Below are positions 17,450 through 26,875 of a stretch of 64,000 nt of DNA, in pieces. The stretch's first letter is position 1. Every line of letters begins with the position of its first letter. The stretch is from Lutibacter sp. HS1-25 (GTDB taxonomy: Bacteria; Bacteroidota; Bacteroidia; Flavobacteriales; Flavobacteriaceae). Where the stretch lies: positions 81,307 through 145,306 of the forward strand of contig NZ_RHLN01000003.1 of the NCBI RefSeq assembly GCF_004121075.1, in the 5' to 3' direction. The notes below the pieces were generated by a model. That model did not search any database and was not told the DNA's origin. It saw only the letters and a program-made list of their open reading frames with translations. Both the position numbers and the translations under genes were made by a program.

Positions 17450-20260
17450 TTAATAAAATCCTCTTCGTAAAAAATTTACGATTCTTTTTGGATTTAAAAC
17501 CAATACAAACCTTATTCTAGAGGCGTAATCTGTTTGTGTAATTTCCCAACCTAAATTAGAGTAAACAGGAAAATACACTTCTAATATATCTTGCACAAAA
17601 TTAAGTCTAACACCGTTTTCATAAGCAAAATAGACGTTTTGATTTTTGTTTTTAGCCAAAGCAACATCGTTGTAAATTTCAGCCCAACGCCAAACACCAA
17701 TACTTGTGTTTATTGAAGTTAACCACTGATTTGCGTATTGTACGGGTAAATTAGACTTAAAACCACCTTCAGCAATAATAATTTGCTGACTTAAAAAACC
17801 TGTTGTTGCAGAGCGACCTAAATAATCGTATTGAAATAAATAATCCGTTGGCCTGTCCATAGCAAAACTAAAAAAATCGGTATTCGTGTCGTTTGTTAAA
17901 AAAGCACCTGCAAAAAACCTAAAATCAAATTGTGTGTTGGTGTTTGTTAAAATTCTATAATGTGCATCTAATGATACCTTACTAAATTTATCGGACATTT
18001 GAAATCCGGTAGACAAACGAATATCATTAATTACATTTGGTTTTGAGAAGCCGTAATTAATACTAAAAACATTGTATTTTAAAGTTTCAGGATCTTGTGT
18101 TTCTGTAGGTGAAGGAGCTTTGTCAACAAAAGTATAACCTGCAGAAATAGCATTGCTACTAATGTCTCTATGGCTTTTTTTTCTAAATTCTAAAAATGCG
18201 AAAGGTGTAAATTTGCTGTAAGGTAAATCTGGAGCATAGTCGTAATGATTACCAGCAACACCTAACACAAATTTATTAACTTGTTTATTTTCAGGTAAAA
18301 ACTCGTATTTTAAAGAGTAAGATCCTGAAAATGCGTTACTTTTTGTACTGTATGATGGTGTGACTTTAAAATTAATGCTTTTATTTAAAAAAGTTTGATT
18401 TGAAAAAGCCATTCCAAGTATAATTCCACTGTAATAGTTGTATCCAAAAACAGGAGTGTAAAATAATTGGTTGTAATATGGGTTTTCAATATCTTTAAAA
18501 AATTTTAATTGTAAAGGCCTTGTAAATAAAGTAGGATTTACATTTTTCCAGTTATTTCGCAAGTTGTATTCAGGTAAAAGCGATTGGTAATTTAAAGATA
18601 GCTTGTCAAATCCATCTTTAGGTATGGTAATTTTAGAAATTGAATCTATACCTGTAAGCCATTTTCTGTATTTGATTTCAGAATCTTTAATTCCAAATAA
18701 TTCAATAGGAACCGTAAAGTCTCTCATATTTTTTACGGTAACTTCAATAGAGTCGTTTATAACATCAACTTTTTTAATTTTATAATCACTTTTTTTACTG
18801 GTCTCTATATAACCATTTTTAAACCAATCTATATTTTTAGTTGTGCTAATATTGTTAAAAATGGTATTGCTCTCTGTTTTTTTTATGGCATTGTTTTTAG
18901 AGAAATCTACAATTGCATTTTTAATAGTTTCTTCGCCTAAATAATTTTCTAAATATTTTAAGCCAATACCAGCTTTGTATTTATTGGCAATTTTTTGGTT
19001 GAAATTAGACAAGGAATCTGCAGGTGTTGTAAGTGATTGGTCTAAGTTTTTACGAGCAGCAAACTGATGGATAAAATAATATTTATCGTTAAAATCTATT
19101 TTAGCCAAGTTAAAACTTCTAACACCCCAAATTTTTGAAACATTACCAATGGCTTTCATTTCAGGATAATATTCCTCAATATATTTCATCATTAAATATG
19201 TTTGTAAGCCATCAGCAAGCCAAACATCTTCTCTTTGATTGAACAAAAATTTTGTAGTGATGTATTTTCTTGCCAATACTTTGAACATTTTTATATCCCA
19301 TTCAAAATTATCACTAAAGGGTGCTAAAAATTCGGGCAATTGATTGAATCCGTAAACTGGATCTTTTTCGTATTCTATTTTGTTAATTAACAATTTGTTA
19401 TGTGGGTATGCACCTAAGTAAGATTCAATAAAATGAAGTTCTCTATTTAATATGGTTGTTTTTACAACTAAATTTAATCTTGCTGAATTTAAGTTGGTAA
19501 TAATTGAAACAGGTTTGGAATTGTACTGCGAAAAATCATCATATTGAGAGATACTCAATTCAACATCTAACCGGTTTTTTCCTATTAATTGATAAGTTTT
19601 TTGAAGTGAATTTTTAGTTTCAGAAACAATTAAATCACTGTTTAAAGTATAATCAGCCGGAACATTTACCGAGATGTTATAATCGGTAAAATCCATGTAT
19701 AAATCGTCCAAGTCTAGATTGTTATAAGTATCCCATTTTTTATTGAATATTGCAGGAACTAAATACCAATAGCGCAAGTTGTAAATATTAGAACTTACAC
19801 CGTATCTTGTAAATTTAGAATTGGGGATTTTTACAACATATGTAATTATAATTTTAGCAGAATCGTTGGGTTTTAAGGGCTCTTTTAATAGGATGTTTAA
19901 AATATCAGGTTGTTGATTTGGAGACTTCCAATCAGCAACTTCATAATCTACAAGAATGGTATTTATGGTTGAATTTCCTCGGTTTTTTGATTTGGTGAAA
20001 TGGAAAGATTTCGAGTTTTTTTCAACAAATCTTTGCGCCAATGGCGTTTTTTTATCTTTATACGCATTTGGCCAATTGCTTAAATAAATGTTATTTAAAA
20101 TGCTGTCCGATTTGTTAAAGTAATTAATTTCCTGATAAATATTTAATTCGTGAGTTTCTGTATTTAAGGTAGCATTTATCTTAATGTTGTTATTTTGACT
20201 AAAACTTAAGTTCAAAAAAACAACACCAAAAACAACCATTAAAAGGAGATTCTTATTCAA
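17450..20260 (-). CDS. M1-peptidase-like protein without catalytic residues, fused to an outer-membrane beta-barrel
   Basis: 936 residues; starts at TTG 20260 (LNKNLLLMVVFGVV...), giving a normal signal peptide that ends near SFS-Q. An ATG seven codons later would lose the basic N-terminus. Residues about 25-250 resemble the beta-sheet N-terminal domain of M1 aminopeptidases. Residues 280-470 resemble their helical catalytic domain, but the zinc site is gone: where HExxH is expected there is ARKYI (330-334), and the WxxEG motif reads WLADG (347-351). The C-terminal 370 residues are beta-strand-rich with alternating aromatics and end in Arg-Gly-Phe-Tyr, as in outer-membrane barrels. It is probably a surface pseudo-peptidase. 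It is 13 bases downstream of the LOG gene, so likely co-transcribed with it. Confidence 0.75.
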   Translation of the reverse strand: MNKNLLLMVVFGVVFLNLSFSQNNNIKINATLNTETHELNIYQEINYFNKSDSILNNIYLSNWPNAYKDKKTPLAQRFVEKNSKSFHFTKSKNRGNSTINTILVDYEVADWKSPNQQPDILNILLKEPLKPNDSAKIIITYVVKIPNSKFTRYGVSSNIYNLRYWYLVPAIFNKKWDTYNNLDLDDLYMDFTDYNISVNVPADYTLNSDLIVSETKNSLQKTYQLIGKNRLDVELSISQYDDFSQYNSKPVSIITNLNSARLNLVVKTTILNRELHFIESYLGAYPHNKLLINKIEYEKDPVYGFNQLPEFLAPFSDNFEWDIKMFKVLARKYITTKFLFNQREDVWLADGLQTYLMMKYIEEYYPEMKAIGNVSKIWGVRSFNLAKIDFNDKYYFIHQFAARKNLDQSLTTPADSLSNFNQKIANKYKAGIGLKYLENYLGEETIKNAIVDFSKNNAIKKTESNTIFNNISTTKNIDWFKNGYIETSKKSDYKIKKVDVINDSIEVTVKNMRDFTVPIELFGIKDSEIKYRKWLTGIDSISKITIPKDGFDKLSLNYQSLLPEYNLRNNWKNVNPTLFTRPLQLKFFKDIENPYYNQLFYTPVFGYNYYSGIILGMAFSNQTFLNKSINFKVTPSYSTKSNAFSGSYSLKYEFLPENKQVNKFVLGVAGNHYDYAPDLPYSKFTPFAFLEFRKKSHRDISSNAISAGYTFVDKAPSPTETQDPETLKYNVFSINYGFSKPNVINDIRLSTGFQMSDKFSKVSLDAHYRILTNTNTQFDFRFFAGAFLTNDTNTDFFSFAMDRPTDYLFQYDYLGRSATTGFLSQQIIIAEGGFKSNLPVQYANQWLTSINTSIGVWRWAEIYNDVALAKNKNQNVYFAYENGVRLNFVQDILEVYFPVYSNLGWEITQTDYASRIRFVLVLNPKRIVNFLRRGFY

Positions 20261-20273
20261 AAAAAGTATTTAT

Positions 20274-20984
20274 TTAGAAATTAGGACTTAAACTGTATTT
20301 TTGGTAGAAGGTGTTTATAACTTCTAAAACTTCTTCAGCGGTATCTACAATTGAAATTAAATCTAAATCTGCTGGGCTAATTTTACCTTCTTCAACAAGT
20401 GTATTTTTAATCCAATCAAACAAACCAGACCAATATTTTTTACCTACCAAAATAATAGGAAATTTTCCAATTTTTTTAGTTTGAATTAGAGTGATGGCTT
20501 CAAATAATTCGTCTAAAGTTCCAAACCCACCTGGCATTACAACAAAACCTTGTGAGTATTTTACAAACATTACTTTACGAACAAAAAAGTAATCAAAATC
20601 CAAACTTTTATCCGAGTCAATATATGGATTGTCGTGTTGTTCAAAAGGCAATTCAATATTTAAACCAACCGAAATTCCTTTACCACGTGCAGCTCCTTTG
20701 TTTCCTGCTTCCATAATTCCAGGTCCACCACCAGTTACAATTCCGTAACCGTGTTGGGTTAGTTCATAGGCAATGTTTTCAGCTAAAATATATGAGGCGT
20801 CTTCTGGTTTTGTGCGAGCAGAACCAAAAATACTAACACAAGGTCCAATTTTACCTAAGCGTTCAAAGCCTTCAACAAATTCGGCCATAATTTTAAAAAT
20901 AGCCCAGGAGTCGTTGGTTTTAATTTCGTTCCAAGTTTTTTGCTTAAATTTTTCTCGTATTTTTCTATCTTCGTTGGGTGTCAT
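20274..20984 (-). CDS. LOG-family protein (cytokinin riboside 5'-monophosphate phosphoribohydrolase type)
   Basis: 236 residues, TIGR00730/LOG family. The nucleotide-binding signature GGGPGIMEAGNKGA is at about residues 91-104. The catalytic PGGFGTLDELFEAIT is at about 152-166, including the conserved Arg/Glu pair. Members cleave ribose 5-phosphate from AMP or from modified adenine nucleotides. The protein has an N-terminal extension of about 40 residues compared with short LOG proteins, as is usual in Bacteroidetes. First gene of a probable two-gene unit with the pseudo-M1 protein. Confidence 0.9.
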   Translation of the reverse strand: MTPNEDRKIREKFKQKTWNEIKTNDSWAIFKIMAEFVEGFERLGKIGPCVSIFGSARTKPEDASYILAENIAYELTQHGYGIVTGGGPGIMEAGNKGAARGKGISVGLNIELPFEQHDNPYIDSDKSLDFDYFFVRKVMFVKYSQGFVVMPGGFGTLDELFEAITLIQTKKIGKFPIILVGKKYWSGLFDWIKNTLVEEGKISPADLDLISIVDTAEEVLEVINTFYQKYSLSPNF

Positions 20985-21028
20985 TGTAAATTGTATTTTT
21001 TTATTTAAAACTAAAAAATAGTTTTTGC

Positions 21029-23854
21029 CTAATGTAATTCTTTTTTTAAGAATTTAGCAGTGTAACTTTCTTTATGTTTACTTACTTCTTCAGGGGTACC
21101 GTAGCAAATTAATTGTCCGCCATTTTTACCACCTTCCATACCAATATCTATTATATAATCTGCCAGTTTTATAACATCCATATTGTGTTCAATAACCAAT
21201 ATGGTATTTCCTTTGTTTGTTAGTTTGTTTAGCACTTCCATTAAAACCCTAATATCTTCAAAATGTAGACCAGTTGTGGGCTCGTCTAAAATATAAAAAG
21301 TATTTCCAGTATCTCTTTTTGAAAGTTCAGAAGCTAATTTTATACGTTGTGCTTCACCTCCTGATAAGGTTGTTGATTGTTGACCTAAAGTAAGGTAATC
21401 CAAGCCAACATCGTGAATTGTTTTTAGTTTTCTGTGAATTTTAGGAATGTTTTCAAAAAAAGTAACAGCTTCCTCAATGGTCATATCTAGTATGTCGGCA
21501 ATTGATTTTCCTTTGTATCTAATTTCTAAAGTTTCACGATTAAAACGTTTGCCTTGACAAGTTTCGCACTCAACATGTACATCGGGTAAAAAATTCATTT
21601 CAATAACCCTAACGCCACCACCCTGACAAGTTTCGCATCTTCCTCCTTTAACATTGAATGAAAAACGACCAGATTTATACCCTCTAATAGCAGCTTCACT
21701 AGTTTTAGCATATAGATTTCTAATTTCGCCAAAAACTCCTGTGTAAGTTGCTGGATTTGAGCGAGGTGTGCGACCAATGGGCGATTGGTCAATAGCAATA
21801 ACTTTGTCTATATGTTCTAAACCTTCAATGGTTTTAAAAGGCATTGGTTTTTTTACACCATTGTAAATATGCTGATTTAAAATTGGGTACAATGTTTCGT
21901 TAATTAAAGTAGATTTTCCGCTACCCGAAACACCAGTTACGCAAATTAATTGTCCTAAAGGAAATTCAACCGTTAAATTTTTTAGGTTATTGCCTGATGC
22001 GCCTTTGATAACAATTTTATGTCCGTTTCCTTTTCTTCTTTTTGAAGGAATTGCTATTTTTTGGGTACCGTTTAAATAATCTGCAGTTAAAGTGTTGTGT
22101 TTTTTTAGTTCAGCAAAAGTACCTTCACTTACAATTTCACCACCGTGAATTCCAGCGCCAGGACCAATATCTAAAACAAAATCGGCGTGTTCAATCATGT
22201 CTTTATCATGTTCAACTACCAAAACAGAATTTCCAATATCTCTAAGATTGATCAATGATTTTATCAACTTTTCATTGTCGCGTTGGTGTAAACCAATACT
22301 AGGTTCGTCTAAAATATACAAGACACCAACAAGTTGAGAGCCAATTTGTGTTGCAAGCCTAATGCGTTGCGCTTCGCCACCTGACAAAGATTTTGAGCTT
22401 CGATCTAAGGCTAAATAATCCAAACCAACATCTAGTAAAAACTGAATGCGCGTTCTAATTTCTTTAATTATTTCTGAAGCAATTTGAAGTTGTTTGCTAG
22501 ATAATTTTTCTTCAACAGTTGAAAACCAATTTGCCAATTCTGAAATATCTAAATGCGCTAACTCTGCAATATTTTTTTCGTTTACTTTAAAATAAAGTGC
22601 TTCTTTTTTTAATCGGGCACCATTGCAAGTTTCACATTCAATTTCATCCATAAAATCGTTAGCCCACCGTTTTAATGATGTTGAATCACTTGCATTGTAT
22701 TGATTTTCAATAAATTTAATAATACCTTCAAAATCAATTTCGTAATTGCGGGTAATGCCCATTGTTTTTGATGCAACTTCAAATTTTTCTTTACCACCAT
22801 TCAAAATAACTTCTAATGCTTCCGCAGGAATTTTTGAAATAGGATCGGTTAATTGAAATTTATAACGCTCTGCAATTAATTGTAATTGTTTAAATATCCA
22901 AGTCGATTTTTGCTCGCCAATAGGCGTAATTCCACCACTTTTTATAGATATTTCTTTATTGGGAATTATTTTGTCAATATTTACTTTGTTGATTTTTCCC
23001 AATCCATTGCAAGTTTCGCAAGCACCTTTTGGTGAGTTAAATGAAAATGAATTTGGTTCGGGATTTGGGTAGGAAATACCTGTTTCTGGACACATTAATT
23101 CTCGACTAAAATAGCGAGGAATATGTTGATTGTGCTCTAAAACCATCATTACATTTTCGCCCGAATATAAGGCGGTTGTAATGGTTTCTTCCAATCTTTT
23201 TTCTGAAGATTTATTTACTTCAAGGCGGTCTATTACAATTTCAATATCATGCGTTTTATAACGATCTAAACGCATTCCTTTTTCAATTTCAACAATTTCA
23301 CCATCAACTCTAACTCTAACAAAACCTTGTTTGGCTATTTGTTCAAAAAGTTCGCGATAATGTCCTTTTCTTGATTTTACAACAGGCGCAAGAACTACAA
23401 TTTTTTTAGCTTCAAATTCGCTTAAAATCAATTCTTTAATTTGCTCGTCGCTATTACTTACCATTTTTTTATTGGTGTTATACGAATAAGCATCTGCAGC
23501 ACGTGCAAAAAGCAATCGTAAAAAATCGTAAATCTCTGTAATTGTTCCTACAGTTGAACGTGGACTTTTGCTGGTTGTTTTTTGTTCAATAGCAATAACG
23601 GGAGAAAGTCCATCAATTTTATCAACATCGGGTCTTTCTAAGCCTCCCAAAAACTGACGCGCATAGGCCGAAAAAGTTTCAATATAGCGCCGCTGTCCTT
23701 CAGCATAAATAGTGTCAAATGCCAAAGAAGATTTGCCACTGCCACTTAAGCCAGTGATAACCACTAATTTTTCTCGAGGTATACGAACATCAATATTTTT
23801 TAAATTGTGAACGCGTGCGCCAAGTACTTCAATATATTCCTGGTGTTTTGTCAT
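21029..23854 (-). CDS. uvrA: Excinuclease ABC subunit A
   Basis: 941 residues, full length. ATPase and damage sensor of nucleotide excision repair. Two ABC units: Walker A 'GLSGSGKSSLAFDT' near residue 34 and 'GVSGSGKSTLINETLYP' in the second half; signature motifs 'SLSGGEAQRIRLA' and 'TLSGGEAQRIKLA'. The C-terminal zinc finger is intact (CETC...CETC). The first zinc module is atypical: the leading pair reads CPETG, with only one Cys, while the second pair CETC is present (see findings). Monocistronic, with a TAACTTTG -7 box about 20 bases upstream of the ATG. Confidence 0.98.
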   Translation of the reverse strand: MTKHQEYIEVLGARVHNLKNIDVRIPREKLVVITGLSGSGKSSLAFDTIYAEGQRRYIETFSAYARQFLGGLERPDVDKIDGLSPVIAIEQKTTSKSPRSTVGTITEIYDFLRLLFARAADAYSYNTNKKMVSNSDEQIKELILSEFEAKKIVVLAPVVKSRKGHYRELFEQIAKQGFVRVRVDGEIVEIEKGMRLDRYKTHDIEIVIDRLEVNKSSEKRLEETITTALYSGENVMMVLEHNQHIPRYFSRELMCPETGISYPNPEPNSFSFNSPKGACETCNGLGKINKVNIDKIIPNKEISIKSGGITPIGEQKSTWIFKQLQLIAERYKFQLTDPISKIPAEALEVILNGGKEKFEVASKTMGITRNYEIDFEGIIKFIENQYNASDSTSLKRWANDFMDEIECETCNGARLKKEALYFKVNEKNIAELAHLDISELANWFSTVEEKLSSKQLQIASEIIKEIRTRIQFLLDVGLDYLALDRSSKSLSGGEAQRIRLATQIGSQLVGVLYILDEPSIGLHQRDNEKLIKSLINLRDIGNSVLVVEHDKDMIEHADFVLDIGPGAGIHGGEIVSEGTFAELKKHNTLTADYLNGTQKIAIPSKRRKGNGHKIVIKGASGNNLKNLTVEFPLGQLICVTGVSGSGKSTLINETLYPILNQHIYNGVKKPMPFKTIEGLEHIDKVIAIDQSPIGRTPRSNPATYTGVFGEIRNLYAKTSEAAIRGYKSGRFSFNVKGGRCETCQGGGVRVIEMNFLPDVHVECETCQGKRFNRETLEIRYKGKSIADILDMTIEEAVTFFENIPKIHRKLKTIHDVGLDYLTLGQQSTTLSGGEAQRIKLASELSKRDTGNTFYILDEPTTGLHFEDIRVLMEVLNKLTNKGNTILVIEHNMDVIKLADYIIDIGMEGGKNGGQLICYGTPEEVSKHKESYTAKFLKKELH

Positions 23855-23873
23855 GCTGTTTTTTGGAAAGCAG

Positions 23874-23881
23874 CAAAGTTA
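23874..23881 (-). promoter_or_regulatory. Putative -7 element of uvrA
   Basis: Minus strand TAACTTTG followed by C, matching TAnnTTTG; no convincing -33 TTTG. It lies 20 bases from the start codon. No LexA-like palindrome is seen. Confidence 0.45.
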
Positions 23882-23958
23882 AAAAATTGTGGCTATAAAT
23901 TGAATGTAGCTAATATCTTATTTTGAAAATTAGTATATTGCGTTCAAATTTTTAGCTT

Positions 23959-24186
23959 GTGAAGTGGATTGATTCTTTGCGTCATTTTTTTGAAAAACAC
24001 GGATTTGCAGTTTCGTCAAGATTTGCAGATAGATTGGGTATTAGTGTTTCTAATGTGCGAATTTTCTTTATTTATTTATCATTTGTAACTTTAGGAGTTT
24101 CTTTTGGAATTTATTTAACCCTGGCTTTTTTATTGCGATTAAAAGATTTAATTTATACAAAAAGAAGCTCAGTTTTTGACTTATAG
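23959..24186 (+). CDS. Small PspC-domain-like membrane protein
   Basis: 75 residues from GTG 23959. The N-terminal part ('FEKHGFAVSSRFADRLGISV', then 'VRIFFIYLSFVTLGVSFGIY') matches the PspC domain: a short amphipathic region followed by a hydrophobic helix pair. Full PspC proteins in this family take part in envelope stress responses, but this short form has no known function. It is followed after 4 bases by the potassium-channel gene, so the two are likely co-transcribed. Confidence 0.7.
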   Translation: MKWIDSLRHFFEKHGFAVSSRFADRLGISVSNVRIFFIYLSFVTLGVSFGIYLTLAFLLRLKDLIYTKRSSVFDL

Positions 24187-24190
24187 TTTT

Positions 24191-25186
24191 ATGATATTCA
24201 AATCAAAATTACAAATCTCTATTTTTTTACTACTATCAGTTGTTATTATTGGCGTAACTGGTTATATGGTTATTGCGGGTGATAACTTTGTAGACTCGTT
24301 GTATATGACCATTATTACAATGTCTACAGTTGGCTTTGGTGAAATTCATAAATTTTCGACAGAAACAAAGCTTTTTACCATATTTTTAATCATAATTAGT
24401 ATTGTAGTTTATGGATATTCAGTTACTGCAATTACCGAGTATTTGGCAAGTAGCAAATTTTTTCAACTTATAAAATATAAAAAAGTGGAACAAGAAATTG
24501 GTAAATTAGTAAATCATACCATTGTGTGTGGTTATGGACGAAATGGAAAACAAGCCGTAAATAAATTACGACAGTTTAATGTGCCTTGTGTGGTAATTGA
24601 AAAAAGAATTAATGAAATAGCTGATTTAGAGCGAGATGGGGTTTTGTATGTTGAAGGTGATGCAACTAATGATGATGATTTGTTAAAATTAGGATTGGAT
24701 AAAGCAAAAAGTTTAATTACGGCTTTGCCATCTGATGCCGATAATTTATTTGTGGTATTGTCTGCTCGTCAGTTCAATAAAAATTTTATTATAATAAGCC
24801 GTGCTTCTAGTGAATCTTCTTACGGTAAATTAAAAATTGCAGGTGCTACAAATGTAATTATGCCCGATAAATTGGGTGGTGCACATATGGCTTCTTTGGT
24901 TGTAACTCCCGATTTAATTGAATTTATTGATAGACTTTCTATTTCTGGGAATGAAAATGCAAACCTCGAAGAGATATCTGTAAACAGCTTACCTAAAGAA
25001 TTTTTATCCAAAACAATATTGGATTTAGATCTAAGAAAAAAAACAGGTTGTACAGCTATTGGCTTTAAAACTTCTACAGGAGAGTATATTATCAATCCAG
25101 ATGCGCACACTAAATTAGAAAAAGATACTTACTTAATTATTTTAGGAAACAGAGAACAAATAGCAAAACTTAGGGAAGTTTTTTAA
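24191..25186 (+). CDS. Two-TM potassium channel with RCK (TrkA-N) domain
   Basis: 331 residues from ATG 24191; the in-frame TTG at 24176 overlaps the preceding gene. Two membrane helices (about 8-30 and 60-82) flank a pore loop with the selectivity filter TVGFG at residues 46-50, a standard variant of TVGYG. The cytoplasmic part begins with a Rossmann RCK_N domain ('HTIVCGYGRNGKQAVNKL', about 109-126, with the downstream acidic 'VVIEKR'). An RCK_C domain ends the protein (about 250-331). Ligand-gated K+ efflux or uptake at the inner membrane is the expected role. Second gene after the PspC-like gene. Confidence 0.92.
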   Translation: MIFKSKLQISIFLLLSVVIIGVTGYMVIAGDNFVDSLYMTIITMSTVGFGEIHKFSTETKLFTIFLIIISIVVYGYSVTAITEYLASSKFFQLIKYKKVEQEIGKLVNHTIVCGYGRNGKQAVNKLRQFNVPCVVIEKRINEIADLERDGVLYVEGDATNDDDLLKLGLDKAKSLITALPSDADNLFVVLSARQFNKNFIIISRASSESSYGKLKIAGATNVIMPDKLGGAHMASLVVTPDLIEFIDRLSISGNENANLEEISVNSLPKEFLSKTILDLDLRKKTGCTAIGFKTSTGEYIINPDAHTKLEKDTYLIILGNREQIAKLREVF

Positions 25187-25263
25187 TTTTAAAATTGTCT
25201 AAAACTTGTAGTAAAATCAATTTTTTGCCATATTGCAGACTTTTTATGAAATTAACCAAAATT

Positions 25264-26868
25264 ATGACTAAAAAATTTATAAGCTTATTGCTTTTTATAG
25301 CCCCATTTATTTCAACTGCGCAAGAAAAAGGTTTAGATGAAAAAATCAATGATTGGTTTGAACCAATAACAGCAAAATGGGAAGGAATTGTTTTTTGGCT
25401 TGTACCAGGTACAGGTGTTCCTTTGGTTGTTTTTTTATTGGTGTTTGGAGCTGTATTTTTTACTTTTTATTTTAAGTTAATCAATATTCGAAGATTTGGA
25501 TTGGCTATAAATGTTGTTAGAGGTAAATATGATGAAGTTGAAGGGCATGGTGCTGAAAAAGCAGAACTAAATATTGTTGATGGTGATATTGTTGATACAA
25601 TACGAGACGAAAGTAAAGAAGGAGAAGTAACGCATTTTCAGGCTTTGGCAACAGCAGTTTCAGGAACTGTTGGTTTGGGAAATATTGCAGGGGTAGCTTT
25701 GGCCATTTCTATTGGTGGACCAGGTGCAACTTTTTGGATGGTAATGGCAGGTTTATTAAGTATGTCTACAAAATTTGTTGAATGTACTTTGGGAGTAAAA
25801 TATAGAGATGTTGGTCCAGATGGAACTGTTTATGGAGGTCCAATGTATTACCTTACAAAAGGAATGGCTGAAAGAGGTTACAAGAATTTAGGAAAAGTAC
25901 TTGCGGTACTTTTTGCAATATTATGTGTTGGAGCATCATTTGGTGGCGGTAATGCAGTACAGTCAAATCAGGCAGCGGAGCAATTGGCAAGTCTAATGGG
26001 AATGCAAGGTGGTCATTCGGGTACAATAATTGGGGTAGGTATTGCAATAGTTGTGGGGTTTGTAATTATTGGAGGAATCAAAAGAATTGCATCGGTTACT
26101 GAAAAGGTAGTGCCATTTATGGCGGTAATTTATATTTTAGCCTGTTTGGTTGTAATGTTTGCACACGCCAGTTATATAGATGATGCAATCGCACTTATAT
26201 TTAGAGAAGCATTTTCGCCAAGTGCAGGATTGGGAGGCTTTTTTGGTGTTTTAATTACAGGTTTTAGACGTGCAGTGTTTTCAAATGAAGCTGGTGCAGG
26301 TTCTGCTGCAATTGCGCACTCTGCAGTAAAAACAAAATATCCTGCTTCTGAAGGAATTGTTTCTTTGTTAGAACCTTTTATTGATACTGTTGTAATTTGT
26401 ACAATGACAGCCTTGGTAATTATTTTTTATAATAGTGACGGAATGTTTGTTTATGGTGGAGATGGTTCTGGTAACGTTATTATTAATGGTGTTGCTGTTG
26501 GTGGTGTAAATTTAACTTCTATGGCATTTGAAGCAGTAATTCCTTGGTTTCCTTATGTGTTAACATTGGCAGTTGTACTTTTTGCAATTTCAACAATGAT
26601 CTCTTGGTCTTATTACGGATTGCAATCTTGGAAATTTTTATTTGGTAGAAGTAAATTGGCTGATATAACTTATAAATTATTATTTATTGCATTTATAATT
26701 ATTGGTGCTGCAGCTTCTATGAAAGCGGTGTTTGATTTTTCTGATGCTATGATTTTAGCCTTGGTTTTTCCAAATATGATAGGTTTACTGTTCTTATTTC
26801 CTATTGTTAGAAGTGAACTTATCAGATATTTAAAAGCCATAAAAGTTAAATTAACAGTTATTAAATAA
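25264..26868 (+). CDS. Sodium:alanine/glycine symporter (AGCS family)
   Basis: 534 residues from ATG 25264 (MTKKFISLLLFIAPFISTAQ, a signal-peptide-like start). ATG 25246 is an alternative, and an in-frame TTG at 25195 is unlikely. AGCS hallmarks: 'ATAVSGTVGLGNIAGVALAI', 'GPGATFWMVMAGLLSMSTKF', 'YGGPMYYLTKGM', 'GFRRAVFSNEAGAGSAAIAH' and 'WSYYGLQSWKFLFG'. About eleven membrane helices. It imports alanine or glycine with Na+ across the inner membrane. A soluble loop (about residues 75-120) is inserted before the first conserved block. The next gene starts 7 bases after the stop. Confidence 0.93.
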   Translation: MTKKFISLLLFIAPFISTAQEKGLDEKINDWFEPITAKWEGIVFWLVPGTGVPLVVFLLVFGAVFFTFYFKLINIRRFGLAINVVRGKYDEVEGHGAEKAELNIVDGDIVDTIRDESKEGEVTHFQALATAVSGTVGLGNIAGVALAISIGGPGATFWMVMAGLLSMSTKFVECTLGVKYRDVGPDGTVYGGPMYYLTKGMAERGYKNLGKVLAVLFAILCVGASFGGGNAVQSNQAAEQLASLMGMQGGHSGTIIGVGIAIVVGFVIIGGIKRIASVTEKVVPFMAVIYILACLVVMFAHASYIDDAIALIFREAFSPSAGLGGFFGVLITGFRRAVFSNEAGAGSAAIAHSAVKTKYPASEGIVSLLEPFIDTVVICTMTALVIIFYNSDGMFVYGGDGSGNVIINGVAVGGVNLTSMAFEAVIPWFPYVLTLAVVLFAISTMISWSYYGLQSWKFLFGRSKLADITYKLLFIAFIIIGAAASMKAVFDFSDAMILALVFPNMIGLLFLFPIVRSELIRYLKAIKVKLTVIK

Positions 26869-26875
26869 CTTTTTT

